From: Hyphococcus sp.
GTDB lineage: Bacteria > Pseudomonadota > Alphaproteobacteria > Caulobacterales > Parvularculaceae
Length of the DNA: 64,000 nt
Direction of reading: 5' to 3'
Assembly: GCA_021776335.1 (NCBI GenBank)
Contig: JAJFGB010000011.1
Span: 62,001-126,000 of the forward strand
Shown one piece after another: positions 38,489-47,980 of the stretch. A program made the translations under genes and the position numbers. How positions within the stretch are numbered: position 1 is the first letter of the stretch; the number at the start of each line of letters is the position of its first letter. Below the pieces are notes generated by a model. That model had not been told where the DNA came from. It did no database searches and saw only the letters and a program-made list of their open reading frames with translations.

Positions 38489-38593
38489 AATTTCCTTGGA
38501 TGACCGATCTTCCAAAACTTATTCCAAGGCTTAGTTTCTTCCTGTTCTAAGCCTTGTAACGCTTTTCAACAGTGTTGTGAGGACTTATTGCTG

Positions 38594-38602
38594 TGTGGAG
38601 AA
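38594..38602 (-). promoter_or_regulatory. DnaA-box-like site (TTCTCCACA)
   Basis: One mismatch to TTATNCACA. Confidence 0.5.
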
Positions 38603-38681
38603 AGTTTGGGATTGTGCCGGAAATCATGCGGGAGAAGATTTTTCTTTTTCTTTTCCCCGGGATTCCGTCTGACTCCTTAAA

Positions 38682-38696
38682 TTAATCCTTTCTTAA
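38682..38696. promoter_or_regulatory. Perfect CtrA box TTAA-N7-TTAA (TTAATCCTTTCTTAA)
   Basis: Exact match; flanked by GANTC sites at 38671-38675 and 38697-38701. Confidence 0.75.
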
Positions 38697-38738
38697 GATT
38701 CCTTTATAGAAGATTAACAAGGAAAGTTTGACATAAAG

Positions 38739-39776
38739 ATGCGTGATTCAAGTTTCCTGCGAACATTGAATGGCGAAGTTTCAGCCATACCGCCAATCTG
38801 GTTTATGCGGCAAGCTGGACGATATTTGCCGGAGTATCGACAATTAAGGGCAGAAGCGGGGTCCTTCATGGAACTCTGTTTCAACCCCGATCTTGCCAGT
38901 GAAGTGACGCTCCAGCCTATTCGGCGATTTGATTTAGATGCGGCTATTTTATTTGCAGATATTCTCTTAATCCCGCATGCGCTGGGTCAAAACTTGTCCT
39001 TTGCGGAAGGTGAAGGTCCTGTCCTGAAGCCGAAGCTAACGCCAGAGATATTAAAGGGATTTCGGGATCAAAATATTCTTGAAACCTTGGCGCCGATATT
39101 TGAAACCGTGCGAAAAACGCGCGTGGGACTTGGCGCCGATAAGGCGCTTATTGGTTTTGCGGGCGCGCCGTGGACAGTTGCAACCTATATGTTGAATGGT
39201 GGCTCTTCACCTGATCCGGCGGCGTTGCGGGAACGGTACTACTCTGAGCAGCCGTTTATTTCAGACCTCATTGAAACGCTCGCAGAACATACGATTGATT
39301 ATCTTGTGGCTCAGATCGATGCGGGCGCAGATGCGGTTCAGCTATTCGATACATGGGCGAGCGGTTTGCCGTGGCCGGTTCTGGATGCGGTCTCGGTAAG
39401 ACCTATGGATAAAATAGCTGTAGGGGTAAAAAAAGTGCGGCCGGGAACACCCGTTATTATGTTTCCAAAAGGCGTTGGTGAAAAAGCGACCGAATATGCG
39501 ACATTGTCGAGCTGTGACGCCATAGGAATCGATTATGCGATGGATCCTGCCTGGGCGAGACAGCATTTAAGTCCTCACGCCGTTGTACAGGGGGGCCTTG
39601 ATCCCTTGTTGATGATACAAGGCGGAGAGCGGATGAAAAAATCCGCCGCAACTTTTCTAAAGCTCTTTCATGACGTGCCTTATATTTTTAATCTGGGGCA
39701 TGGGTTTACGCCGCAAACGCCGCCGGAACATGTTTTGGAACTGGTCGACTTTGTGCACCGCGAAGGGCAGGACTGA
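38739..39776 (+). CDS. hemE: Uroporphyrinogen decarboxylase
   Basis: PPIWFMRQAGRYLPEYRQLRAEAGSFMELCFNPDLASEVTLQPIRRFDLDAAILFADIL. Confidence 0.99.
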   Translation: MRDSSFLRTLNGEVSAIPPIWFMRQAGRYLPEYRQLRAEAGSFMELCFNPDLASEVTLQPIRRFDLDAAILFADILLIPHALGQNLSFAEGEGPVLKPKLTPEILKGFRDQNILETLAPIFETVRKTRVGLGADKALIGFAGAPWTVATYMLNGGSSPDPAALRERYYSEQPFISDLIETLAEHTIDYLVAQIDAGADAVQLFDTWASGLPWPVLDAVSVRPMDKIAVGVKKVRPGTPVIMFPKGVGEKATEYATLSSCDAIGIDYAMDPAWARQHLSPHAVVQGGLDPLLMIQGGERMKKSAATFLKLFHDVPYIFNLGHGFTPQTPPEHVLELVDFVHREGQD

Positions 39777-39779
39777 TAA

Positions 39780-40226
39780 ATGCTGGCGTTTCTTCAATCG
39801 GGCTATCTGTGGATCAAGGCTGTACACCTTGTTGCTGTTATCGCGTGGATGGCGGGAATGATGTATCTGCCGCGGCTTTTTGTTTACCACCACCAGTCTG
39901 AAAAGGGCGGAGAAGCAGAACGGTTTTTTACATTGATGGAACGGCGACTGCTAAAAGGGATTATCAACCCCGCCATGATCGCCGTCTGGATTTTGGGAAT
40001 TTTAATGCTGGTGGCGAACCGGGAAATTATCACCACAGGATGGTTTCAGATAAAATTTGGGCTGGTCCTTGGGATTTCAGGGATCCATGGGTTTTATGCA
40101 GCCGCGCGACGGCAGTTTGAGGCTGGTGAAAGACCCAGAACCGAGAAATTCTGGCGCGTGATGAACGAAGCGCCATTTATTGCGTTGGTCGCTATCGTGA
40201 TCCTTGTGATCGTCAAACCGTTTTAG
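39780..40226 (+). CDS. hemJ: Protoporphyrinogen IX oxidase HemJ-like membrane protein
   Basis: LWIKAVHLVAVIAWMAGMMYLPRLFVYHH. Confidence 0.93.
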   Translation: MLAFLQSGYLWIKAVHLVAVIAWMAGMMYLPRLFVYHHQSEKGGEAERFFTLMERRLLKGIINPAMIAVWILGILMLVANREIITTGWFQIKFGLVLGISGIHGFYAAARRQFEAGERPRTEKFWRVMNEAPFIALVAIVILVIVKPF

Positions 40227-40389
40227 GCAAGATACCCGGTCAGGCATTGACGGGACGGCTCCCTGACCTATATCTAGCCCAACTTTCCTATTCGCCGCGC
40301 GGCATCCGTCTGCGCGAAGGCGCTATTTTCCATTGCTGACACTGAACACTCGCTCGAGCGCGAGCATTATCCACCATTGAGGTCCCACC

Positions 40390-41661
40390 ATGCTGCCCAC
40401 TAAAATGACACTTGATGAGCTAAAAGCAAAACCACCTGCCGACTTGCTGGCGTTTGCCGAAGAGCTTGAAGTGGAGAACGCGTCGACGATGCGCAAGCAG
40501 GATATGCTCTATGCTATCCTCAAAGAGCTTGCCGATCGCGACGTTGAAATCTCAGCCGGCGGCGTTCTGGAGGTTTTGCTGGACGGGTTTGGGTTTTTAC
40601 GCTCTCCGGAAGCAAATTATCTGGCGGGGCCAGACGATATTTACGTTTCGCCCACCCAGATTCGGCGGTTTGCCCTGCGAACCGGCGATACGGTGATTGG
40701 TGAAATTCGAAGCCCGAAAGACGGGGAGCGGTATTTTGCGCTTTTGCAGGTTGGAACCATCAATTTTGAGGAGCCGGAAAAGGCGCGCCACAAGGTTCAC
40801 TTTGACAATTTGACCCCGCTTTATCCCGAAGAGCGCCTTAAGATGGAGATCGATGACGAAACCGCGAAGGATCCAACCGCGCGGGTTATCGATCTTGTGG
40901 CGCCTCTCGGCAAAGGCCAGCGGGCGCTCATCACCGCACCGCCCCGTACCGGTAAAACCGTCATCCTACAGAATATTGCGCATTCAGTCGCGACAAATCA
41001 CCCGGATGCTTACCTCATCGTTTTGCTGATTGATGAGCGACCCGAAGAGGTAACCGACATGCAGCGTTCGGTTAAGGGTGAGGTTGTTTCCTCAACGTTT
41101 GACGAGCCGGCAACGCGCCACGTTCAGGTTGCTGAAATGGTTATAGAAAAAGCCAAGCGCCTGGTAGAGCATGGCCGCGATGTTGTGATTCTTCTCGACT
41201 CCATTACGCGCCTCGGGCGTGCTTACAACACGGTTGTGCCCTCTTCAGGCAAGGTTTTGACCGGTGGTGTCGACGCTAACGCACTGCAGCGGCCGAAACG
41301 ATTTTTTGGCGCGGCGCGGAACATTGAAGAGGGCGGATCGCTGACAATCATCGCCACGGCGCTGATCGAAACCGGCTCAAAAATGGACGAAGTTATCTTC
41401 GAAGAATTTAAAGGTACGGGCAATTCCGAGATTATTCTTGACCGTAAAGTTGCTGATAAGCGCACCTATCCGGCGATTGACATTGCGAAATCCGGCACGC
41501 GGAAAGAAGAATTGATCACACCGAAAGGCGACATGACCAAGGTCTTCGTTTTGCGCCGCATTCTCTCGCCCATGGGCGTTTCCGACGCCATCGAATTCCT
41601 GATCGACAAGCTGAAGCAGACCAAGACGAACAAGGATTTCTTCGATTCCATGAACACTTAG
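40390..41661 (+). CDS. rho: Transcription termination factor Rho
   Basis: [54 protein letters not shown]. Confidence 0.99.
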   Translation: MLPTKMTLDELKAKPPADLLAFAEELEVENASTMRKQDMLYAILKELADRDVEISAGGVLEVLLDGFGFLRSPEANYLAGPDDIYVSPTQIRRFALRTGDTVIGEIRSPKDGERYFALLQVGTINFEEPEKARHKVHFDNLTPLYPEERLKMEIDDETAKDPTARVIDLVAPLGKGQRALITAPPRTGKTVILQNIAHSVATNHPDAYLIVLLIDERPEEVTDMQRSVKGEVVSSTFDEPATRHVQVAEMVIEKAKRLVEHGRDVVILLDSITRLGRAYNTVVPSSGKVLTGGVDANALQRPKRFFGAARNIEEGGSLTIIATALIETGSKMDEVIFEEFKGTGNSEIILDRKVADKRTYPAIDIAKSGTRKEELITPKGDMTKVFVLRRILSPMGVSDAIEFLIDKLKQTKTNKDFFDSMNT

Positions 41662-41745
41662 GCGGTTTTTGGGGATAGTCTCTGCACACACCAAAACAAT
41701 ACTGTCTTTTTTTTACCCCGAGGCTATGATGGCTTTTCTGTCAGC

Positions 41746-42345
41746 ATGGAGGGGATAATGAAAAAGCTACTATTGATCAGCGCAGCGCTGTCTGTTGGCG
41801 CCTGTGCAACAGTAATTCGCGGCACAAAAGACAACGCACATTTTGAAAGCACACCGTCGGGTGCAACCGTCACCGTTGAGTCGATCAGCGCCGACAGGTT
41901 GGGGCCGTTCTCGTGTATTACGCCATGTGAGCTTGAACTAAAGCGGAAGCGCGACTGGAGCGTGCTGTTTGAGCTGGATGGATATAAACCAGTAACCGGT
42001 ACGCTTGAACCAAAGGTAACCGGCGGGGGCGTTGCTTCCGGGGCTGGAAATATTATTGCGGGCGGAATCATCGGTATTGGTGTTGACGCAGGCACCGGCG
42101 CCAATCTTGATCTGCGGCCAAACCCACTGATTGCCCAGCTTGAGCCAACCGATTCTGATCTCGACTCGCGTATTATTTCTGAGACTGACGATGAGGCTGA
42201 GGTTGAAGCTGAAGCTGAAGCTGAAGCTGAAGCGGTCACCGACCCGGAAGCCGATGAACAGCTTGATGCTGCGCCAGAAGAGCAAGCTGTAGAAGATGCC
42301 GTTGTTGACGCGGCGGCTGAATTGGAACCTGAAGACCAGAACTAA
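41746..42345 (+). CDS. Lipoprotein with acidic repeat tail
   Basis: MKKLLLISAALSVGACATVIRGTKDNAHFESTPSGATVTV; tail EVEAEAEAEAEAVTDPEADEQ. Confidence 0.85.
   Translation: MEGIMKKLLLISAALSVGACATVIRGTKDNAHFESTPSGATVTVESISADRLGPFSCITPCELELKRKRDWSVLFELDGYKPVTGTLEPKVTGGGVASGAGNIIAGGIIGIGVDAGTGANLDLRPNPLIAQLEPTDSDLDSRIISETDDEAEVEAEAEAEAEAVTDPEADEQLDAAPEEQAVEDAVVDAAAELEPEDQN
42205..42233. repeat. Hexanucleotide tandem repeat (GAAGCT)4.8
   Basis: Direct read; encodes (EA)n within lipoprotein. Confidence 0.95.
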
Positions 42346-42431
42346 CGTCGAAGACAGGCCGCGGTGCTAAAGGTCGTTGCCTAGAATGCGTCTTTGCGCG
42401 ACCCTCGCGGTGATAATGCCGCGAGGGTGAT

Positions 42432-43244
42432 ATGGATATCATAGATGTCTGGGCGCAATTACCGACGGCGCGGTTTATGCGCGAGCCTTGGCTTTCCAGC
42501 CTTTTGCGCTGGACGGGGCAAGGCGGCGATGCACAGATTCCCACGACGGCGTATTTTCTCGCGGAGATGAACGCCGCCAGCATCTCCATATCGCTTCTTT
42601 CTGCCTGGCATGGTCCATCGGGCGACCTGATATCCAATGACGATGTTGAGTTGGCCGTTGATACGGCGCCCGAGCGGTTTCGCGGGTTTATTTCGGCAGA
42701 CCTTCAGAACCCCATGAGCGCGGTGCGAGAAATTCGTAGCCGCGCAAAAACGGGAAAGTTTATCGGGGTGCGGATTATACCCTGGCTTTGGGATTTACCG
42801 CCCAACGACCGGCGCTATTATCCGGTTTATGCGGCATGTGTGGATGCTGGTTTGCCATTCTGTACACAGATTGGACATACAGGCCCCCTAAAGCGCTCCG
42901 AAACGGGTCGGCCGATACCATATCTTGAAGATGTGCTGCTCGATTTTCCTGAGCTCGTTGTCGTTGGCGGCCATGTTGGGTTTCCGTGGGTAGACGAAGT
43001 TGTATCGCTGGCGCATAAATTTCCAAATTTCTATATTGATACAAGCGCTTATGTGCTGCACAGGCTTCCGGCAGACTTTCTGCGCTTCATCAAAAATGAG
43101 GGCAAAACACGGGTGATGTTCGGCACGAATTGGCCGATGCTAAGCGCTGCTCGATGCCTCGCGAAGCTTGATGTGCTTGCACTGGAAGAGGACACAAAGG
43201 CGCTTTTTCTCGGCGCAAATGCTCGGCGTGTCTTTAGTTTGTAA
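42432..43244 (+). CDS. Amidohydrolase-2 family metal-dependent hydrolase
   Basis: MDIIDVWAQLPTARFM; VVGGHVGFPWVDEVVSLAHKFPNFYIDTSAY; RVMFGTNWPML. Confidence 0.88.
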   Translation: MDIIDVWAQLPTARFMREPWLSSLLRWTGQGGDAQIPTTAYFLAEMNAASISISLLSAWHGPSGDLISNDDVELAVDTAPERFRGFISADLQNPMSAVREIRSRAKTGKFIGVRIIPWLWDLPPNDRRYYPVYAACVDAGLPFCTQIGHTGPLKRSETGRPIPYLEDVLLDFPELVVVGGHVGFPWVDEVVSLAHKFPNFYIDTSAYVLHRLPADFLRFIKNEGKTRVMFGTNWPMLSAARCLAKLDVLALEEDTKALFLGANARRVFSL

Positions 43245-43267
43245 TTGTCCTCGTAAAGGGAGTTGTC

Positions 43268-43885
43268 ATGACGCTAAGGCTTATCCATTTTCCGCAATCC
43301 CGGTCTCTGCGTGTCGTCTGGGCGCTTGAAGAATTGGGCATTGGTGCAGAAATTGAAACCCGAAACCTCGATCGGCGGTATCTGAAGAGCGCGGACTACA
43401 AATCACTGAACCCGCTCAGTAAGGTTCCGGTCTTTTTTGATGGTGATGTGCGGATCATCGAATCTACAGCGATTATTGAGTATATCGCAAAAAAATACGC
43501 AGACGGACGATTAACGCGTGGCGCTGAAGACGATGATTTCGGGGCTTATTTGCAGTGGCTGCATTTCGGCGAGGCTGGCATGGGTGGCTACGTTAATATG
43601 CTGATCGCCCAAACGGCCTTGTTGCCGGAGGACCAGCGCATTCCAGCAATGAAAGTTTGGGCGGTGAGAGAAACTGAAAACTGTCTCAGTTTTGTTGAGG
43701 AAAGCCTGGTCGATAACAGTTACCTTCTTGGGGAATTTTCTCTGGCCGATATCTCGTTGGTTTATTTGTTATTTCTCATCAAAATAACGCGCAATGGCCA
43801 CATGCTTGGCGAGAAAACAAATGCGTATTTTAAGCGCGCAACCGAAAGACAAGCCTGGAAAACATCGTGTGCGCTTGCGCCCTAA
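43268..43885 (+). CDS. Glutathione S-transferase
   Basis: LRLIHFPQSRSLRVVWALEELGIGAEIETRNLDRRYLKSADYKSLNPLSKVPVFFDGDVRIIESTAIIEYIA. Confidence 0.93.
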   Translation: MTLRLIHFPQSRSLRVVWALEELGIGAEIETRNLDRRYLKSADYKSLNPLSKVPVFFDGDVRIIESTAIIEYIAKKYADGRLTRGAEDDDFGAYLQWLHFGEAGMGGYVNMLIAQTALLPEDQRIPAMKVWAVRETENCLSFVEESLVDNSYLLGEFSLADISLVYLLFLIKITRNGHMLGEKTNAYFKRATERQAWKTSCALAP

Positions 43886-44037
43886 TCTTTCTGAGAGCCG
43901 GGCTGTGACATATGTATGGGACGCGAAAATCCTACACAAAATCGTGACCATTGACCCCGACGCTTGCGATGAAGCGAACTGGCGTTGCGATGTGCGGTAC
44001 GGCATGGTGGATCGTTGCTTAAAGGCCTCCCCGACCC

Positions 44038-45447
44038 TTGCCTGATAAGAAAGCTAAATTCCTGCACGGCGATCTGATGCGCCACATCGTCGTCATGTCG
44101 TTGTCGGCGAGCGCGGGGCTTGTCTCGATTTTTCTGGTCGATTTTGTCGACCTGTTCTTCATTTCACTGCTTGGTCAGGCGGAACTTGCTGCAGCTGTGG
44201 GGTTTGCGGGAACACTGATTTTTTTCAATATGTCGATCACAATCGGACTGATGATTGCGATGAGCGCTCTGGCCGCCCAACGCATCGGCCGCGGCGAGAC
44301 CGATGAGGCCCGTCGGATAGCGACCAGTGTTGTCACGGTCGGCGTCGTGATTGGCGTCGTCATAGGCGTAGCCTTTTGGCTCAGCGCACCGTTGCTGCTT
44401 GATCTGATTGGCGCCGTGGGAGAAACGAAAGCACTCGCGGTTCGGTATCTGCGCATTGTGGTTCCAACGCTGCCCATCATGGCGCTGTCGATGGTGTGCT
44501 CGGGGCTTCTGCGCGCTCATGGGGATGCGCGCCGGGCGATGAACGCGACGCTTGCGGCGGGCGCCGTTAATGCGGTGCTTGATCCTATTTTTATCTTCGG
44601 GCTGGGGCTCGGTCTCGATGGCGCCGCCTATGCTTCGGTGGCGGCTCGTGTGGCGATGGCGGTAACTGCACTTTACCCTATCATCAAGCATTACGGCGGC
44701 TTTGCGCGATTTGACGCCAACCAGTTTCGCGGCGATCTGAAGCCTATTTTCGGGATTGCGGCGCCGGCGATCCTCACGAATATAGCAACACCGGTGGGTG
44801 GTTTTATCGTGACCCGGGCCATAGCGCCCTTTGGGGATGCTGCCGTTGCCGGTTATGCCGTGGTGGGGCGGCTGACCCCTCTCGCATTTTGTGTGATTTT
44901 TGCGCTTTCCGGTGCGGTGGGGCCGATCATAGGCCAAAATTTTGGCGCTGGAGACTACCCCCGAGTGCGAGAGACCTTGCGCAATGCGATGCTGTTTACT
45001 GGCGCTTACACCGCAATCATGTGGGTTGTCCTGCTTTTGCTGAATGGATTGGTTGCTGACTGGTTTGGGTTGGAGCCGGCCGGGCGCACCCTGGTCTTTT
45101 GGTTTGCAGTTTTTGTGACGCCATTGTTCTTTTTCAATGGGGCGCTCTTTATCGCTAATGCAGCTTTTAACAATTTGAACCGGCCCATCTGGTCGACCTG
45201 GCTCAACTGGGGCAAAAATACTATTGGTGTTGCGCCTTTTGTTTGGTTTGGTGCGATGAGCGGGGGCGCATCAGGCGTCCTGATTGGTCAAGCTGTGGGT
45301 GGTATCTTTTTTGCCCTTTTGGGCATTTGGCTTGGATTCCGGCTGATCGCCGGTTATGAAAGCGGCGGCGCCGATCCGGATAAAGGTTCAACCATCAAAC
45401 TGATGCGGCCGCGCTCGACATCGCCCTTCTCTTCACCACGCGCATAA
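44038..45447 (+). CDS. MATE-family efflux transporter (TTG start)
   Basis: Twelve-TM-type; FLVDFVDLFFISLLGQAELAAAVGFAGTLIFF; GPIIGQNFGAGDYPRVRETL. Confidence 0.92.
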   Translation: MPDKKAKFLHGDLMRHIVVMSLSASAGLVSIFLVDFVDLFFISLLGQAELAAAVGFAGTLIFFNMSITIGLMIAMSALAAQRIGRGETDEARRIATSVVTVGVVIGVVIGVAFWLSAPLLLDLIGAVGETKALAVRYLRIVVPTLPIMALSMVCSGLLRAHGDARRAMNATLAAGAVNAVLDPIFIFGLGLGLDGAAYASVAARVAMAVTALYPIIKHYGGFARFDANQFRGDLKPIFGIAAPAILTNIATPVGGFIVTRAIAPFGDAAVAGYAVVGRLTPLAFCVIFALSGAVGPIIGQNFGAGDYPRVRETLRNAMLFTGAYTAIMWVVLLLLNGLVADWFGLEPAGRTLVFWFAVFVTPLFFFNGALFIANAAFNNLNRPIWSTWLNWGKNTIGVAPFVWFGAMSGGASGVLIGQAVGGIFFALLGIWLGFRLIAGYESGGADPDKGSTIKLMRPRSTSPFSSPRA

Positions 45448-45587
45448 AGTCAGTACACGGTTAAAATGCTGCCTCGCGGAAAAGCCGCGCCAGCACGCGG
45501 TGTTGATTGGCGGTCGAGTTTTGCCAAAACTTCAGACGGTTACAAAGCCGCCGATAATATTCCTGCCCGTTTAATGCGAAATGCGGC

Positions 45588-46598
45588 TTAGCCATTGATT
45601 TTATTGTTGTTTTCTAGCCCACATACACCATCCAAGGCGGCTCGCCCGGCCGCCGCCAACGCCGCATAGGCCTCGACGGGTCGATCGGTTGCGATGATGT
45701 CTGCGCCATCACGCGCGATGTCGGCATAAAGGGCGTCATAGCCGGATCGGGCAATGTCGCTGTCAATAGAATCGCGGCCGCCGAGCGTGCCGAAAATAAC
45801 TTCCACATCTCGTTTATCGAGCAGGGAAAAGAGACGCGGCTGTGGATCTTTCGTGCCGGTAAAGCCAAGCAGCCGATTATCAGGAATACCCGAAGCAACC
45901 GCGCGATTGAGCTCCGACTGCGAGTTGAGGGAGAGTGAAATCATGGCGTCTGGCAAAAGCCTGTGAAGTTTTGCAGCTGCCGGCATGGAATAGGCAATGA
46001 GAATGACGCGGGGTTGCGCGTTCTGGCGCCGTATTTCACTCGCAACATCTTCGTAGCTAGTGGTGGGTTTGAAGTCGACCTGCAGGATGGTTCGGCCGTT
46101 TGCCCACGCGAGCGTTTCGTCAAAACGCGGCGGAGCGAAGTGGGTTTTGCGCCCGCTTTCATCAACAAGGCGGAGCTTGTGAATCTCGTCCCAGTTAAGT
46201 GCGCCTGCTTCGCCGGAACCGGTTGTCGTCCGCCCCAAGCGGTCATCATGCATTAGATAAAGAACGCCGTCGGCCGACGTCGCCACATCGATTTCCATAA
46301 CCGCGGGTATCTTTTCAAGGATGGCCGACATGGTTTCGAGAGCGTTTTCCGGATAACCGGGATAAGGGCCGCCACGATGCGCAGAGACCAGCGTTGCACC
46401 TTCGTCTCTAAGACAGTCAAAGAACGCGTTGAGATCACCACCCGATCCGATGGACCAGCCGGGACCGAGGTCGTCACCTAATCCGTGGGTTTCCGGCGCG
46501 GGCCCATTGCAGGCGGTTAACGCTAACCCCACAAGACCCGACAAAACAAGAAGGCGGCATAGCGCAGGACGGCGGTCAGACGGTTTTTGTTCAGGCAT
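45588..46598 (-). CDS. Glycerophosphodiester phosphodiesterase-family lipoprotein
   Basis: GLALTACNG lipobox; LVSAHRGGPYPGYPENALETM; MEIDVATSADGVLYLMHDDRLGRTTTGSG. Confidence 0.92.
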   Translation of the reverse strand: MPEQKPSDRRPALCRLLVLSGLVGLALTACNGPAPETHGLGDDLGPGWSIGSGGDLNAFFDCLRDEGATLVSAHRGGPYPGYPENALETMSAILEKIPAVMEIDVATSADGVLYLMHDDRLGRTTTGSGEAGALNWDEIHKLRLVDESGRKTHFAPPRFDETLAWANGRTILQVDFKPTTSYEDVASEIRRQNAQPRVILIAYSMPAAAKLHRLLPDAMISLSLNSQSELNRAVASGIPDNRLLGFTGTKDPQPRLFSLLDKRDVEVIFGTLGGRDSIDSDIARSGYDALYADIARDGADIIATDRPVEAYAALAAAGRAALDGVCGLENNNKING

Positions 46599-46764
46599 GA
46601 GCGCCCCTCGATGAGATACTGTTCAACGGCTTTGCCTTAACGGTCGTGTCCATTGAGGTCAAAAAACCTGTGACATGCGACCAAGCGTGGGTTTGCCGGG
46701 CTAGTCTGTGTTGACCGCAGCGGCGTGCGCCCGAAGACTCCGGTGGGAACAAGGGAGGCGAGTG

Positions 46765-47472
46765 ATGATGTTACGAACTTTGGCTGGTATATTGGCCCTG
46801 TTGTTGGCCGGCATTTCGCCGGCGGGTGCGCAGGCCTTGGAGGGTGATGCGGCGGCGATCGCTGCAATCGACCGCATGATTGAGCGGCTCGGAGGCAAAG
46901 AGTTCTGGTCCGGCGCCCGCTCGCTTTATCTCGAATATCATGGTTGGCGCACCGACCCCAATGAGCCGGTGGTCGAGCGCGCCTGGCGTGATTTGCAGGA
47001 GCCCTATCAGCATGTAATTTTCGAAGGCCGCAGTTTTGAGACGAAATTTTCCATGACGCCGAAGGCTTCCTGGCTCACCCGCGTAACGGGTCAGCGGCGG
47101 TTCACAGAAGAGGAACACGCAGTCAACCTCGATTTCTGGAATTATGACTTCTACACGATTATTCGAAGCCTGGCCGCCGCAGATGAGCGGATCACCGTCA
47201 AAACGTCCGAGGACGGACGAATATTGATTACCGGGCCGGCTGGCGCCGATTGGGGTTGGTTTGAGATTGACGGAACCGGTCAACCCATTCGCTGGGGCGC
47301 GCCGGACGGCGATGACGCGCTTGAGTATCTTTACGGGCCCGTCAAATCTTTTGGGAATGTGAATTTCCCCGCCTGGGGAACTGCACGCGACGGGTTTTGG
47401 CGGTTTGAATATGTGGTTGTTGACGTCAGTCGAGACCCTATCCCTGTGACCTTAAAGGCGCCGAAAAGGTAA
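46765..47472 (+). CDS. Secreted protein of unknown function
   Basis: MMLRTLAGILALLLAGISPAGAQA signal peptide. Confidence 0.75.
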   Translation: MMLRTLAGILALLLAGISPAGAQALEGDAAAIAAIDRMIERLGGKEFWSGARSLYLEYHGWRTDPNEPVVERAWRDLQEPYQHVIFEGRSFETKFSMTPKASWLTRVTGQRRFTEEEHAVNLDFWNYDFYTIIRSLAAADERITVKTSEDGRILITGPAGADWGWFEIDGTGQPIRWGAPDGDDALEYLYGPVKSFGNVNFPAWGTARDGFWRFEYVVVDVSRDPIPVTLKAPKR

Positions 47473-47640
47473 TAAAAACAACCAACTAAGATTGTGCTCC
47501 GATGACGGTAGGATCTGCACGGCCACAAACGGGCAAGGGCGCTGCCCATTATGTCCGCCGCGCGCCCGTGCGCCATTGACCACTTTCATATTGCGGCGAG
47601 CAGTCCAGGGCGAGTAGGTCTAACGTCAAAGGAGATACAG

Positions 47641-47889
47641 ATGAAATTCACCGTCAATATCGATTGCACGCCACAGGAAGCGCGAAGTTTTTTCGGGATG
47701 CCTGATGTTGAGCCGCTGAATAAGATGATTGTCGATGAAATGTCGCGGCGCGCCAAGGACAACATGGATACGCTTGCTGATCCAGAGCGTTTGATTGCCG
47801 CCTGGGTCAATATGGGCGGTAAAGGCCTGGAGCAGTTTCAAAACCTGATGGGCACGGCGATGTCGAGCGCTGGCGGAAAGAAAAAATAG
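47641..47889 (+). CDS. Small conserved protein (DUF6489-like)
   Basis: MKFTVNIDCTPQEARSFFGMPDVEPLNKMIVDEM. Confidence 0.75.
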   Translation: MKFTVNIDCTPQEARSFFGMPDVEPLNKMIVDEMSRRAKDNMDTLADPERLIAAWVNMGGKGLEQFQNLMGTAMSSAGGKKK

Positions 47890-47980
47890 AACCGTGTCGT
47901 CAGTCGTCGCGGATGTGGCGGGCTCATCACATCGCTTATGATGGCGCCAGGGGCCGCCGTGGTTCGGCCGCGAGGGTATC

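Larger units (their letters stand above)
38349..38738. other. Putative chromosomal replication origin (oriC) upstream of hemE
   Basis: AT-rich non-coding gap adjacent to hemE (conserved alphaproteobacterial origin position), containing CtrA box, IHF consensus, DnaA-like box and clustered GANTC sites. Confidence 0.75.

Noticed and set aside
40235-40268. GGTCAGG...CCTGACC inverted repeat before rho as a terminator
   Set aside because: Long loop and no T-tract; too weak to call.
44164-44937. 257-aa minus-strand ORF opposite the MATE transporter
   Set aside because: His/Arg-rich composition typical of antisense reading; the plus strand encodes a clear MATE protein.
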